A stretch of 44,475 nucleotides of DNA from an uncultured Lachnospiraceae bacterium (GTDB taxonomy: Bacteria; Bacillota; Clostridia; Lachnospirales; Lachnospiraceae). Shown one piece after another: positions 26,561-36,123 of this stretch. The stretch lies in contig CAMVNR010000007.1 in assembly GCA_947168905.1 (NCBI GenBank), forward strand, positions 1 to 44,475, in the 5' to 3' direction. The position numbers and the translations under genes are program-made. The notes below the pieces were generated by a model. It did no database searches, was not told the origin of the DNA, and saw only the letters and a list, made by a program, of their open reading frames with translations. Positions within the stretch are counted from its first letter, which is position 1; each line of letters opens with the position of its first letter.

Positions 26561-28918
26561 ATGACGGAAATCCTGGATATTCGGAATGTTAAAGAAAAAA
26601 GGACCTGGAGGCTTGAAGGACCTTTTGGGGATCGGAATCCTGAAGGCTCAGAGCTTTCTTTTACCAATTACTACATGCAGAAGGATGGGATACCGGTATT
26701 TGTGATTACCGGTGAAATCCACTTCTCCCGGGTGTTTGAAGGGTACTGGGAAGATGAAATTATCAAAATGAAGATGGGCGGTCTGAATACGATCGCTACG
26801 TATCTGTTCTGGATTCACCATGAGGAAGAGGAGGGCGTATTTGATTTTTCGGGACGCAAAGACATCCGGCGCTTTATCGGACTCTGCAAAAAGCACGACA
26901 TGGATGTCATCCTGCGGCTGGGACCATACTCCCACGGTGAATGCAGAAACGGCGGATTCCCGGACTGGATGTACAGTATGCCGTTTGATGTACGGAAACT
27001 TGGTGAGGGGTATCTGTACTATGTGAAGCGTTATTTTACAGAGATCGGAAAACAGCTTTCCGGGCTGTTTTACCGGGACGGCGGGCCGGTTATCGCCTGC
27101 CAGATTGACAACGAATATATGCATGCCAGTTCAGGCTGGCATTTTTCTGCCCACGCTTTCCGCGAAATCATGCACGGCGGGAGCGAGGGTGATGAATATA
27201 TGCTGAAAATACGTGACATCGCGCGTTCGGCCGGGATTACACCCGCATTTTTCACGGCGACAGCCTGGGGCGGTGCGATTGTTCCCGACGAGATGATGCC
27301 GATGTGGGGCGGATACGCCTTCCGGCCCTGGATGCCGATGGTAAACGGGGAGCATCCGCCGACAGACGAATATGTCTATCAGCGTTTTCACGAGAACAGC
27401 GTGGAGACGAACTATGATTTCCATCCGCGCTATAACCCGGAAGACCGGCCGTACTGCTGCTGCGAGATCGGCGCTGGAATGATGATCGGCTATCGCTTCC
27501 GCTTTATATATCCGATGCGCAGTGTAGACGCGATCGCCAATATCAAGATCGGCTCCGGATGCAATCTTTTGGGGTACTATATGTATCACGGCGGCAGCAA
27601 TCCGCTGATGAAAAACGGCGGATACACAGGAGACGGCAGTCTGCCCAAAATCTCCTACGATTATCAGGCACCGCTCGGTGAGTACGGACAGGTGAGGGAG
27701 AGCTTCCTTCGTTCAAAAGCTATCCATTACTTTGCCCGGGATTTCGGAGACATTCTCTGCCCGATGCAGACTGTGACGCCGGAAGGCGCGGCAGCAATCA
27801 ATCCTTCCGACACGGAATCTATCCGGTATGCGGTCCGCACTGACGGGGAAAGCGGCTTCCTGTTCGTCGATAATTTCCAGGATCATCTGGAGCTTCCGGA
27901 TCGGCAAGATGTCGAAATCCTGATCAGGACCGGACACGGAGACCGGCGCTTTTGCTTTAACCTAGCCGGGGGCGAAAGTGTGATCATGCCCTTTGATCTG
28001 GATCTTTGCGGTATTCGTCTCGTGACAGCAACAGCAGCGCCGGTGACAGTGCTTCCCGGGGATATTCCCACTGCGGTTTTTTATGTTCCGGACGGGATGG
28101 ACGGGAGATTTGAGTTTGAAGAAGCTGCGGTGATAGCGGAGAGCGGCTGCAGCTGCTACCGTTTTCTGGATGGCCCTGATCAAATGCAGGAAGGTATATT
28201 TTCCGGTGGGCTGTCAGCCTGCTTCACGGTTTCTTCGGGAGACCGGAAGGTCCGGGTGCTTGTCGTAAACCGCGTCCTGTCGGACCGGATGTATCTGACG
28301 GAGCAAGGCCTGGTGTTTTCGGAGGCGCCGGTGCTTGCTGACGAAACCGGGATCCGTATCGAGACCTGGAATACTGAGAATACGGTCCTTTTATATCCAA
28401 AGAGTTTTACGCTGAATGGATCAGCGGCTGAGAAGTCTGAAGCGGAGATGCCCGCGTATCTGAATCTGTATCACGTGTCCTGTAAGCGCTGTGACCCGAA
28501 GCTTCAGGTGGAGAATCCGGCGCCGCACCGCTATATCGTCCGGTTCCGGAAAGAGGCGCTCTCGGAAGTGAAGGATCTGATACTGGCGACGGACTACATT
28601 GGCGATGTTGGTAATGCTTTTGCCGGACACCGGCTTATCAATGACAATTTCAATAACGGGACCACCTGGGAAATCGGGCTTTCGGAATTCGCAGAAGATT
28701 TTCATAAGAACAGACCGATCGAAGAGTGGAAAGAGAACGACAGCGATCCGGAGCTTGCGGAAATTCTGATGCTGATTGTTCCGCAGAAAAAAGGCGCCCG
28801 GATTGTCGTCGACAATCTGGCAGCAGAAAAGGAACTCACCGATTCTATTGAAGAAAAAATTCAGGACATCCGGCTCATACCGGTCTATGACATTGAAATC
28901 AGGAGGGAAGATGTATAA
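26561..28918 (+). CDS. GH35-like beta-galactosidase, diverged, 785 aa
   Basis: A TIM-barrel glycosidase of the GH35 type: GEIHFSR (about 49), KMKMGGLNTIATYLFWIHHE, RLGPYSHGECRNGGFPDW, then acid/base Glu185 in CQIDNEY. The nucleophile position is probably Glu302 in CCCEIGAGM, which differs from the usual TEF-type context of GH35. About 400 residues of beta-rich C-terminal domains follow. No signal peptide, so it should be cytoplasmic. It is a paralogue of 37888-40068, whose acid/base is at the same residue number (185). It lies directly after the transporter, and its 3' end overlaps the serine-hydrolase gene by 8 bases. The sugar removed is probably a non-reducing beta-galactosyl or similar unit (family-level inference). 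Confidence 0.85.
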   Translation: MTEILDIRNVKEKRTWRLEGPFGDRNPEGSELSFTNYYMQKDGIPVFVITGEIHFSRVFEGYWEDEIIKMKMGGLNTIATYLFWIHHEEEEGVFDFSGRKDIRRFIGLCKKHDMDVILRLGPYSHGECRNGGFPDWMYSMPFDVRKLGEGYLYYVKRYFTEIGKQLSGLFYRDGGPVIACQIDNEYMHASSGWHFSAHAFREIMHGGSEGDEYMLKIRDIARSAGITPAFFTATAWGGAIVPDEMMPMWGGYAFRPWMPMVNGEHPPTDEYVYQRFHENSVETNYDFHPRYNPEDRPYCCCEIGAGMMIGYRFRFIYPMRSVDAIANIKIGSGCNLLGYYMYHGGSNPLMKNGGYTGDGSLPKISYDYQAPLGEYGQVRESFLRSKAIHYFARDFGDILCPMQTVTPEGAAAINPSDTESIRYAVRTDGESGFLFVDNFQDHLELPDRQDVEILIRTGHGDRRFCFNLAGGESVIMPFDLDLCGIRLVTATAAPVTVLPGDIPTAVFYVPDGMDGRFEFEEAAVIAESGCSCYRFLDGPDQMQEGIFSGGLSACFTVSSGDRKVRVLVVNRVLSDRMYLTEQGLVFSEAPVLADETGIRIETWNTENTVLLYPKSFTLNGSAAEKSEAEMPAYLNLYHVSCKRCDPKLQVENPAPHRYIVRFRKEALSEVKDLILATDYIGDVGNAFAGHRLINDNFNNGTTWEIGLSEFAEDFHKNRPIEEWKENDSDPELAEILMLIVPQKKGARIVVDNLAAEKELTDSIEEKIQDIRLIPVYDIEIRREDV

Positions 28919-30113
28919 CGGAAGGAAACTGGACGCGGCAATAGAGCGCGTAATGAAGATGAACCCGGGACCGGCCGGACTCGTATGCGCCGTCAGCAAG
29001 GACGGAGAAACAGTCTATACCCGCTATGAAGGCTTTGCGGATGAACAGACCGGCAGGAAAATGCAGGGTGATACAATCTTTGATATCTGGTCCCTGACCA
29101 AGGTCTTTGTTTGCACGGCGGCGATGACGCTTTTTGAGCAGGGCGCCTTTCTGCTGAACGACCCGCTGGATTATTATTTCCCGGAATACCGGGACATGCA
29201 GGTCTACGAGCGGGACAACTGGACGCTGCTGAGAACCCGGCCCGCGAAAACCAGGATAACAATCCGGGATTGCTTTACCATGGCGACTGGTTTCCCGTAT
29301 GCGACGAATTTCGGCACGGACAAGGAAGTCCATCCGACGATTGGAAGAATGTTGGATGTTAAGAAGGCACTTCGGGAGAAGCTTGGGAGACCTTATACCC
29401 TTCAGGAAGAAATTCATGCGATGGCGGAGGTTCCGCTGGCATTTGATCCGGGAACACAGTGGATGTACGGCTACAGTCATGAACTGGTGGCCGGGCTTGT
29501 GGAACTCTGTTCCGGGATGCGTCTTTCGGAATATCTGAAAAAAACCTTCTTTGAGCCGATGGGCATGAAATCGACCGGGTATCATTACGAGGACGGCTGG
29601 AAAGAACGCCAGGCTGCTTTTTATTCCTACAATCAGGATGGTAAGCGGATTCCTTTCAATATGTCGATTTCCGGCCATGAACCGGATGAGGTTTATGAAG
29701 CGGGCGGCGGCGGAATCCTTTCGACAGCGGAAGATATGCTGAAATTCTTTACTATGCTGGCCAATGACGGCATCTATCAGGGTGAGCAGTATATCGGCCG
29801 CAAGACGATCGATCTGATGCGCCGGAATCACATCACGGAAGTGCAGCGCCAGGATTTCATGACCGGCGCGCACAATGCAGTCTATATGCCGGGCTATGGT
29901 TACGGGCTTGGCGTGAGGACCATGATTGATCCGGCAGGCGGATTCTGCAACGGGTCCAAAGGCGAATTTGGATGGACCGGAGGCTCGGGAACCTGGGCGG
30001 CGGCAGATCCTGAAGAACGTTTTGCCGTTGTTTATATGCATCAGCTCTGGCCTAATCTGGAAGAAGTGATCCATCAGCGGATCCGCGCGGCTGCATACGG
30101 AGGTATCTTATGA
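28911..30113 (+). CDS. Serine hydrolase, class C beta-lactamase fold (esterase-like), 400 aa
   Basis: A PF00144-type hydrolase. The S-x-x-K motif is Ser61-Leu-Thr-Lys64 in IWSLTKVF, the Tyr motif is Tyr188 in GYSHE, and the C-terminal GWTGGSGTWAAADP takes the place of the KTG box, as in family VIII esterases. An ATG 45 codons earlier is in frame, but AGGAGG at 28901-28906 fixes the start at 28911. No signal peptide, which argues against antibiotic resistance and for cytoplasmic ester hydrolysis. It overlaps both neighbours (8 bases before; ATGA with the GH2 after), so it is translationally coupled to GH35 and GH2 genes. It is probably another de-acylase of the pathway (inference). Confidence 0.85.
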   Translation: MYNGRKLDAAIERVMKMNPGPAGLVCAVSKDGETVYTRYEGFADEQTGRKMQGDTIFDIWSLTKVFVCTAAMTLFEQGAFLLNDPLDYYFPEYRDMQVYERDNWTLLRTRPAKTRITIRDCFTMATGFPYATNFGTDKEVHPTIGRMLDVKKALREKLGRPYTLQEEIHAMAEVPLAFDPGTQWMYGYSHELVAGLVELCSGMRLSEYLKKTFFEPMGMKSTGYHYEDGWKERQAAFYSYNQDGKRIPFNMSISGHEPDEVYEAGGGGILSTAEDMLKFFTMLANDGIYQGEQYIGRKTIDLMRRNHITEVQRQDFMTGAHNAVYMPGYGYGLGVRTMIDPAGGFCNGSKGEFGWTGGSGTWAAADPEERFAVVYMHQLWPNLEEVIHQRIRAAAYGGIL

Positions 30114-32482
30114 AAAGAACATCCCTTAATCTGAACTGGACACGGGCTCTTGGCTCCGGATGGCGGAAAGATCCGCCGGTTCCGGTGAATCTTCCTGATG
30201 ATTATATCAGTACCCTGCACCGTACGCCGGACAACCCCGGAGCGGGATCCGTGGGCTATTTTGCTTCACAGGATGCGGAATACCGGAAAAACCTGGATAT
30301 TCCTTCAGATTTTGACGGCACGCTGTTCCTGTATCTGGACGGTGTGTATGAGAAAGCTGAGATCTGTATTGACCAGAATCTCGTATTCTATCATCCTTAC
30401 GGCTATACGCCGGCGCTTGTAGATCTGAGTGAATGGGTTGCTCCTGGGGAACATGAACTCCGAATCAGTACCTCCTGCCGCCACCCGGCTTCCCGCTGGT
30501 ACACCGGAGGCGGTATTTACCGCGAAGTTTTCCTGTACTCGGGCGGAAAAGTCTTTATCCGGCCAACGGAAACTTTCGTCAGTACACCGGTAGTGTCTGT
30601 GGATAAAGCTCTGGTGCATATCGAGACCGTCATTGAAAACCGCGACTCCGAAATGGGAGCCAGGCTGTGTGCGGCGGTGAGTTCGCCCGAAGGGGAACAA
30701 GCGGGCAGTATCGAAAGAGAGCTCCTGCTCATGCCCGGAGATAACAAAACGGTTTTAGAGATAGCGGTGGAAAAACCGGTTCTCTGGGATCTTTCGAATC
30801 CGAAACTGTACAAGCTGGAGCTGAAGCTTCTCGCAGAAGATGCGGAGGATTCGGAAGAAATCACTTTCGGCATTCGGAGGATTGAAATCGACGCAGCCGA
30901 AGGCTTCCGTCTGAACGGAAAGCTGATGAAGCTTCGCGGCGGCTGTATTCATCATGACAACGCATTCCTCGGTTCTGCGGCTTTTCCGCGTGCAGAGGAA
31001 CGTAAAATCGAGAAGCTGAAGGAAGCCGGTTTCAATGCAATCCGTACCGCACATAATCCGCCGAGTTCTGCACTTCTTTCCGCCTGCGACCGCCTCGGGA
31101 TGCTGGTGCTGACGGAAAGCTTCGACTGTTGGCGTGTCGGAAAGACTCCGATGGACTACCACCGCGAATTTGAGAAGTGGTGGGAATATGATACGGCAGC
31201 CATGGTAAAGCAGGCAAGGAACCATCCGTCGGTTTTCTGCTACAGCATCGGAAATGAAATCATGGAATTCGACGGGGCCAGCAACGGTGTATACTGGGGA
31301 AAGGTACAGGCGGATTTTGTCCGTGCGCTGGACCCGACACGCCCGGTCACATCCGGTATCAATATGGCCTGCGGACGCCCGGCGGACCATTTTACAGGCA
31401 TGAATTATCAGCAGATGGCGTATGAAATGGCGCACTCCACCGGCATTTATGACGGCGTGGACCGCTGGGATGAAGCGACAAAAGGAAATATCGCAAACCT
31501 GGATATTGCAGGGTACAACTATATGTATTCCCGCTATGACCAGGACCGGGAAAAGTATCCTGAGCGCGTAATCATGGGAACGGAGACTATGCCCTTTTAC
31601 CTGTATGAGAACACGCAGGCCGTGGACCGAAATCCGAATGTCATCGGTGATTTCGTATGGGTTGCGATGGATTACATGGGCGAAGCCGGAATGGGCAATG
31701 TGTTCTGGGGAAAAGAACCGCCGTCACTGTTCGGCTTTGAGGGCTTCCCCTGGCTTTCCTGTCTACAGGGTGATCTGGATCTTACCGGACACCGGCGCCC
31801 GATCAACTATTACAGAAATATCGTCTGGGGACAGGATAGCGGCGTTCATCTCTTTGTCCGTCATCCAAGGCACGCCCATGAGGCGTTTTACGGGAATGGC
31901 TGGCACTGGGAAGAGGTGCTTCCGAACTGGACGTATGAGGGAGAATGGATCGGGCAGGATATCGCGGTTGTCGCTTACGCGGACTGTGACCTTGTGAAGT
32001 TCTATGTGAATGGAACGGAAAAGGCCGAAGCGGTACCGGAGCATTTCATGGCACGGGCGGTGATTCCTTATGAACCGGGTGTGATTGAAGCGGTTTCATA
32101 CAGGGCTGGTGCTGAATTCAGCCGCGACCGGATTGAAAGTGCCGGCACTCCGGCAACCATCCGCCTCATTGCGGACCGGACGGAGATCGAAGCGAATGGG
32201 ATGGACCTTTCGTTTATACGGGCGGAAATCACGGACAATGAGGGCCGGATGATTTACGGGCAGGATTTCTCGGTCAGTGTGACGGTTTCGGGCGTGGGAA
32301 CGCTTGCGGGTCTCGGTTCCGGCAATCCAAAAACACCGGAAGACTACGGCACCGGAAGCAGGAACTCCTTCCATGGGAGCGTCACTGCGGCAGTCCGTGC
32401 GGGGAAGGAGCAGGGGACAATAAATGTCTGCTTCCAAGCACCCGGGCTTCCGGAAGCCGTCTGCAGCATAAGAACAAAATGA
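30110..32482 (+). CDS. Glycoside hydrolase family 2 enzyme, 790 aa
   Basis: A GH2 enzyme of the fourth type in the window, more diverged. Jelly roll with NLPDDYISTLHRTPDNPG in place of the usual LPHDW block and SRWYTGGGIYREVF; Ig-like domain; TIM barrel with RTAHNPPSS; acid/base Glu383 in YSIGNEIMEF and nucleophile Glu492 in IMGTETMPF; C-terminal beta domains ending in a bacterial Ig-like segment. The start overlaps the serine-hydrolase stop (ATGA). No signal peptide. The LPDDY variant is found in GH2 enzymes that are not classical beta-galactosidases, so another sugar such as a beta-glucuronide or pentoside is possible. It is the last gene of the transporter operon. Confidence 0.88.
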   Translation: MKRTSLNLNWTRALGSGWRKDPPVPVNLPDDYISTLHRTPDNPGAGSVGYFASQDAEYRKNLDIPSDFDGTLFLYLDGVYEKAEICIDQNLVFYHPYGYTPALVDLSEWVAPGEHELRISTSCRHPASRWYTGGGIYREVFLYSGGKVFIRPTETFVSTPVVSVDKALVHIETVIENRDSEMGARLCAAVSSPEGEQAGSIERELLLMPGDNKTVLEIAVEKPVLWDLSNPKLYKLELKLLAEDAEDSEEITFGIRRIEIDAAEGFRLNGKLMKLRGGCIHHDNAFLGSAAFPRAEERKIEKLKEAGFNAIRTAHNPPSSALLSACDRLGMLVLTESFDCWRVGKTPMDYHREFEKWWEYDTAAMVKQARNHPSVFCYSIGNEIMEFDGASNGVYWGKVQADFVRALDPTRPVTSGINMACGRPADHFTGMNYQQMAYEMAHSTGIYDGVDRWDEATKGNIANLDIAGYNYMYSRYDQDREKYPERVIMGTETMPFYLYENTQAVDRNPNVIGDFVWVAMDYMGEAGMGNVFWGKEPPSLFGFEGFPWLSCLQGDLDLTGHRRPINYYRNIVWGQDSGVHLFVRHPRHAHEAFYGNGWHWEEVLPNWTYEGEWIGQDIAVVAYADCDLVKFYVNGTEKAEAVPEHFMARAVIPYEPGVIEAVSYRAGAEFSRDRIESAGTPATIRLIADRTEIEANGMDLSFIRAEITDNEGRMIYGQDFSVSVTVSGVGTLAGLGSGNPKTPEDYGTGSRNSFHGSVTAAVRAGKEQGTINVCFQAPGLPEAVCSIRTK

Positions 32483-32496
32483 AAACAGCAATATTT

Positions 32497-32526
32497 CTAC
32501 ATAAATCGCACTATTACTATATAAAT
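32497..32526. promoter_or_regulatory. Direct repeats upstream of the DUF5107 operon, possible regulator site
   Basis: CTACATAAAT (32497-32506) and CTATATAAAT (32517-32526) are direct repeats 20 bp apart in an AT-rich stretch, 54 bp upstream of the promoter at 32580-32608. The spacing suits an AraC- or PucR-type dimer. The rest of 32483-32672 shows no gene. Confidence 0.45.
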
Positions 32527-32579
32527 AATCGCGGAAAATGCAACGATATAAAGGATTTTAGAGGAATCATTAAAAAAGC

Positions 32580-32608
32580 TTGACTGAGCAATTTTTATAT
32601 GTTATTCT
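32580..32608 (+). promoter_or_regulatory. Promoter of the DUF5107 operon
   Basis: TTGACT (32580-32585), 17-bp spacer, TATTCT (32603-32608) with an extended -10 TG at 32600-32601. Together with the ATGTTATT sequence it resembles the transporter promoter at 22838-22866. AGGAGG before 32673 is the ribosome site. Confidence 0.75.
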
Positions 32609-32672
32609 ATCATAGTCATTAGGCTGAGCATACTTTTCCGCCCTGGCCTTAGACTGCAATCAGGAGGGAAAC

Positions 32673-35600
32673 ATGGGTAAAGTACAGGTGTATGAACAGA
32701 AGGTGACGATTCCGACCTATCAGGCAGGAACACCGGAGAAAAATCCGCTGTTTATTGAGAAGCGGGCTTACCAGGGCAGTACCGGCAAGGTATATCCTCT
32801 GCCGGTGACGGAAAAGATCAGCGAAGAAAAGGAAAATGTCGAGTACCGGGCGCTGATTCTGGAAAACGACTATCTTTATGTCATGATCCTGCCGGAACTG
32901 GGCGGGCGGATCCAGCGCGCATATGACAAGACAAACGGCTATGATTTCGTCTATTACAATCATGTGATCAAGCCGGCGCTTGTGGGACTTGCCGGGCCCT
33001 GGATTTCCGGCGGTATCGAATTCAACTGGCCGCAGCATCACCGTCCCTCGACCTTTATGCCCGTGGATTACAGCTATCGGGAAAATCAGGACGGTTCCGC
33101 GACCGTCCTGATCGGCGAAACCGACCGGATGAACGGGACGAAAGGAAATGCTGTAATCACACTCTATCCTGACAAAGCATATATTGAAATTCGCGGAAAG
33201 CTTTATAACCCCACGGATTTCCCACAGACATTCCTCTGGTGGGCGAATCCGGCGGTTGCCGTAAACGAGCATACCTTTTCCGTATTCCCTCCCGACGTAA
33301 ATGCTGTGATGGATCACGGCAAACGCGCTGTCTCCACCTTCCCGATTGCCACCGGAGAATACTACAAGGCGGACTACTCCGCCGGCGTGGATATCTCACG
33401 CTATAAAAACATCCGTGTTCCCACTTCCTACATGGCAGCCCATTCGGATTTTGATTTTGTCGGAAACTATGATGAAGGGGTTCAGGCAGGACTTCTTCAT
33501 GTGGCAGACCATCATATCAGTCCCGGGAAAAAACAGTGGACCTGGGGCTGCGGCGACTTCGGAAAAACCTGGGACAAAAACCTGACCGACGAAGACGGAC
33601 CGTACATCGAACTGATGACCGGCGTATACTGCGATAATCAGCCGGATTTCACCTGGCTGAAACCTCAGGAAGAGAAGAATTTTGTCCAGTATTTCATGCC
33701 CTATAAGGCAGTCGGCCGCGTGACTCAGGCGACAAAGGGCCTGGTTCTCGGCGTGGATTACCTGGACGAGGATGGAAAGGCGCTCAAGCCGAGTCCATTC
33801 GAATACGGAAAGGATGCAAACCGGAAGCTTGCATCCCGCGCTTCCTGCGGGAGAATCAAGCTGTATTCGAGCGGAATCAATGAGAGCGTGACAATCTCTG
33901 TAATGTCCGGAAATGTGAACGAGCCGGAAGCGGAGAAGCAGGAAATCTATCGGAAAACAGTCGATCTTACACCGGGAACTTTCTTTATCGAGACCATACC
34001 CGGATTATGTGATTATGTTATCTCCATAACGGATGCATCCGGGCGGGAGCTTCTTTCCTGCAGCGAATATATAAAGACAAATCGGCCGATTCCGGAACCT
34101 CAGGAAGCAATGAAGAAACCTTCCGAGATTCAGTCGCTGGAAGAACTGTATCTCGCCGGGCAGCACCTTGAACAGTACCGGCACGCAACCTTCCTTCCTT
34201 CGGATTACTACCTGGAAGGCCTGAAAAGAGATCCGTCGGATATCCGGCTCAACAATGCCTATGGCCTTCTCCTGCTCCGTTCCGGAAGAATCGCGGAAAG
34301 CATCCGGTATTTTAAAGCAGCGATCGAAAAACAGACCCGCCGGAATCCGAACCCGTACCACGGGGAAGCCTGGTTTAATTACGGTCTTGCGCTGAGTCTT
34401 TCCCGCAGTCGGAATATCCTGGTGAACCAGGCCTTTGACGCGTTCTATAAAGCAACCTGGTCCGCCGAGACTGCCGGTCCGGCCTATTATCATCTGGCTT
34501 GCATCTCAGTACGGAAGGGGAATCTCCGGGAGGCATTGGCATTTTCTGAGGAGGCGCTTCTTCGCCAGTACCACAACATGAAAGTGCGGGGACTCCGTGC
34601 TTCGATCCTTCATGCGCTTCATACAGAAGATCCCGAGAATACGGAGCTCGCGGAAGAATATCGTCTTTTCCTTGTGGAAAGCGAAAAGATCGATCCTTTA
34701 TATTTCCCGGTCTGCTATCGGATGGACGATTCCGAAGAATTCGAAAAAGTCATGGGCGGAAGGACCGAAAACTATCTGAATCTCGCATATGAGCTTTTGG
34801 AATACGGATTCGCTGAGGACGCAAATAAAGTACTTCTTTCCTGTCCGGCGGAGAATCCGATGAAGTACTACGCACTCGCGTACTGCTGCTCTGAAGACGG
34901 AGAGAGTTTCCTGCCTGAAAAGATCGAAGAAGCGAAGCGTTACCGGGCGCTTGGGGAACAGGCGGATTATGCCTGCTGCTTCCCGAACCGGGTAATCGAG
35001 CAGATCATCCTTCAGACTATGATGATGCTCGGAGCAGAGAAAATCGAAGATGCGCCAGCTATGGCACACTACTACCTCGGAGAACTTCTTTATGATAAAA
35101 AGCGTTATCAGGAAGCGGCAGAGAACTGGGAAACCTGTGTGACGCTGAAACCAGACTTTGCACCAGCGCACCGGAATCTGTCCATTGCCTATTACAATCA
35201 CAAAGATGTTTTTTCAGACCGTATCGGAGGCGATTCAGCCGATACTTTGAACGCGCTGAATGAAAAAGCCCGGAAAGAGATCGCGAAAGCCTGTGCACTG
35301 GAACCTGATAACAGCCGATTCCTTCTGGAGCAGGAACAGCTGCTGAAGAAGCTGGATGTCCCGGAAAAAGAACGGCTTGAGATCCTTGAGAATCACAAGG
35401 AAGTCCTTCCTGACCGCTATGCGTTGATGCTGGCCTATGTGTCCCTGTTAAACGCGGATAAACAGTACGAAAAAGCGCTCGAACTTCTCATGAACTATAC
35501 CTTCCATGTATGGGAGGGCGGCGAAGGCAAGGTTGCGGACGAATACAAGACCGCGCTTCTGTCGATTGCAGAACTGAAGATTGAAGAGGGTACAGATGAA

Positions 35601-36065
35601 GCATTGCTTTCGGCGATCCATTACGCAGAACGCAGTTTAAAATATCCGGATAATCTCGGAGAAGGAAAGCTTGACAATGTCCCGGATAATCAGGCATACT
35701 ATCTCATGGGAGTATCTTACCGTGCGCTTGGAAATGAAGCGGAAGCTGAAAAATGTTTCATAAAGGCGACGGAAGGCGATCAGATCCCGGCCCAGGTTCG
35801 CTATTACAATGACCAACCCTCCGATTATATTTATTATCAGGGACTCGCGTTCCATGCGCTCGGAAATGACGAGATGGCAAAGAAGTCATTCCACCAGCTG
35901 ATCATCTACGGAGAACAGCATATCTTTGATGAGGTTGGCTATGATTTCTTTGCGGTATCCATGCCGGAACTCGAAGTATATCAGGACGATATCGAAAAGA
36001 GAAGCAGGGATTACTGTAAGAGACTGATCAGCCTCGGACAAAAAGGGCTTTTGGAAATCGAGTGA
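32673..36065 (+). CDS. DUF5107 domain protein with long TPR region, 1130 aa
   Basis: The N-terminal part (about 1-370) matches the DUF5107 family, a mutarotase-like beta-sandwich: ENDYLYVMILPELGGRIQRA, GLAGPWISGGIEFNWPQHHR and NPTDFPQTFLWWANPAV. A second beta segment follows (about 380-475), then about 600 residues of tetratricopeptide repeats, for example AYGLLLLRSGRIAESIRYFK and AHYYLGELLYDKKRYQEAAE. No signal peptide or membrane segment. Such proteins accompany glycoside hydrolase genes in Firmicutes and Bacteroidetes, but no activity is known to me; the His- and Trp-rich sandwich suggests a sugar-binding or sugar-modifying site, and the TPR arm a scaffold for partner enzymes (inference). 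It leads its own operon with GH2 and GH35 genes. Confidence 0.85.
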   Translation: MGKVQVYEQKVTIPTYQAGTPEKNPLFIEKRAYQGSTGKVYPLPVTEKISEEKENVEYRALILENDYLYVMILPELGGRIQRAYDKTNGYDFVYYNHVIKPALVGLAGPWISGGIEFNWPQHHRPSTFMPVDYSYRENQDGSATVLIGETDRMNGTKGNAVITLYPDKAYIEIRGKLYNPTDFPQTFLWWANPAVAVNEHTFSVFPPDVNAVMDHGKRAVSTFPIATGEYYKADYSAGVDISRYKNIRVPTSYMAAHSDFDFVGNYDEGVQAGLLHVADHHISPGKKQWTWGCGDFGKTWDKNLTDEDGPYIELMTGVYCDNQPDFTWLKPQEEKNFVQYFMPYKAVGRVTQATKGLVLGVDYLDEDGKALKPSPFEYGKDANRKLASRASCGRIKLYSSGINESVTISVMSGNVNEPEAEKQEIYRKTVDLTPGTFFIETIPGLCDYVISITDASGRELLSCSEYIKTNRPIPEPQEAMKKPSEIQSLEELYLAGQHLEQYRHATFLPSDYYLEGLKRDPSDIRLNNAYGLLLLRSGRIAESIRYFKAAIEKQTRRNPNPYHGEAWFNYGLALSLSRSRNILVNQAFDAFYKATWSAETAGPAYYHLACISVRKGNLREALAFSEEALLRQYHNMKVRGLRASILHALHTEDPENTELAEEYRLFLVESEKIDPLYFPVCYRMDDSEEFEKVMGGRTENYLNLAYELLEYGFAEDANKVLLSCPAENPMKYYALAYCCSEDGESFLPEKIEEAKRYRALGEQADYACCFPNRVIEQIILQTMMMLGAEKIEDAPAMAHYYLGELLYDKKRYQEAAENWETCVTLKPDFAPAHRNLSIAYYNHKDVFSDRIGGDSADTLNALNEKARKEIAKACALEPDNSRFLLEQEQLLKKLDVPEKERLEILENHKEVLPDRYALMLAYVSLLNADKQYEKALELLMNYTFHVWEGGEGKVADEYKTALLSIAELKIEEGTDEALLSAIHYAERSLKYPDNLGEGKLDNVPDNQAYYLMGVSYRALGNEAEAEKCFIKATEGDQIPAQVRYYNDQPSDYIYYQGLAFHALGNDEMAKKSFHQLIIYGEQHIFDEVGYDFFAVSMPELEVYQDDIEKRSRDYCKRLISLGQKGLLEIE

Positions 36066-36123
36066 GAATCACAGACATCTGCCAACAAAACGACGAATCT
36101 GACAACTGTCACAGGAGATATTC

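Noticed and set aside
28776..28910. Longer N-terminus for the serine hydrolase
   Set aside because: The added 45 codons overlap the GH35-like gene and have no ribosome site; AGGAGG fixes the start at 28911.
28899..30074. 391-codon open frame on the minus strand
   Set aside because: Shadow of the serine-hydrolase gene, which is fixed by SLTK and a strong ribosome site.
28911..30113. Beta-lactam resistance gene
   Set aside because: The fold is shared, but there is no signal peptide, the KTG box is replaced and the gene is embedded among glycosidases.
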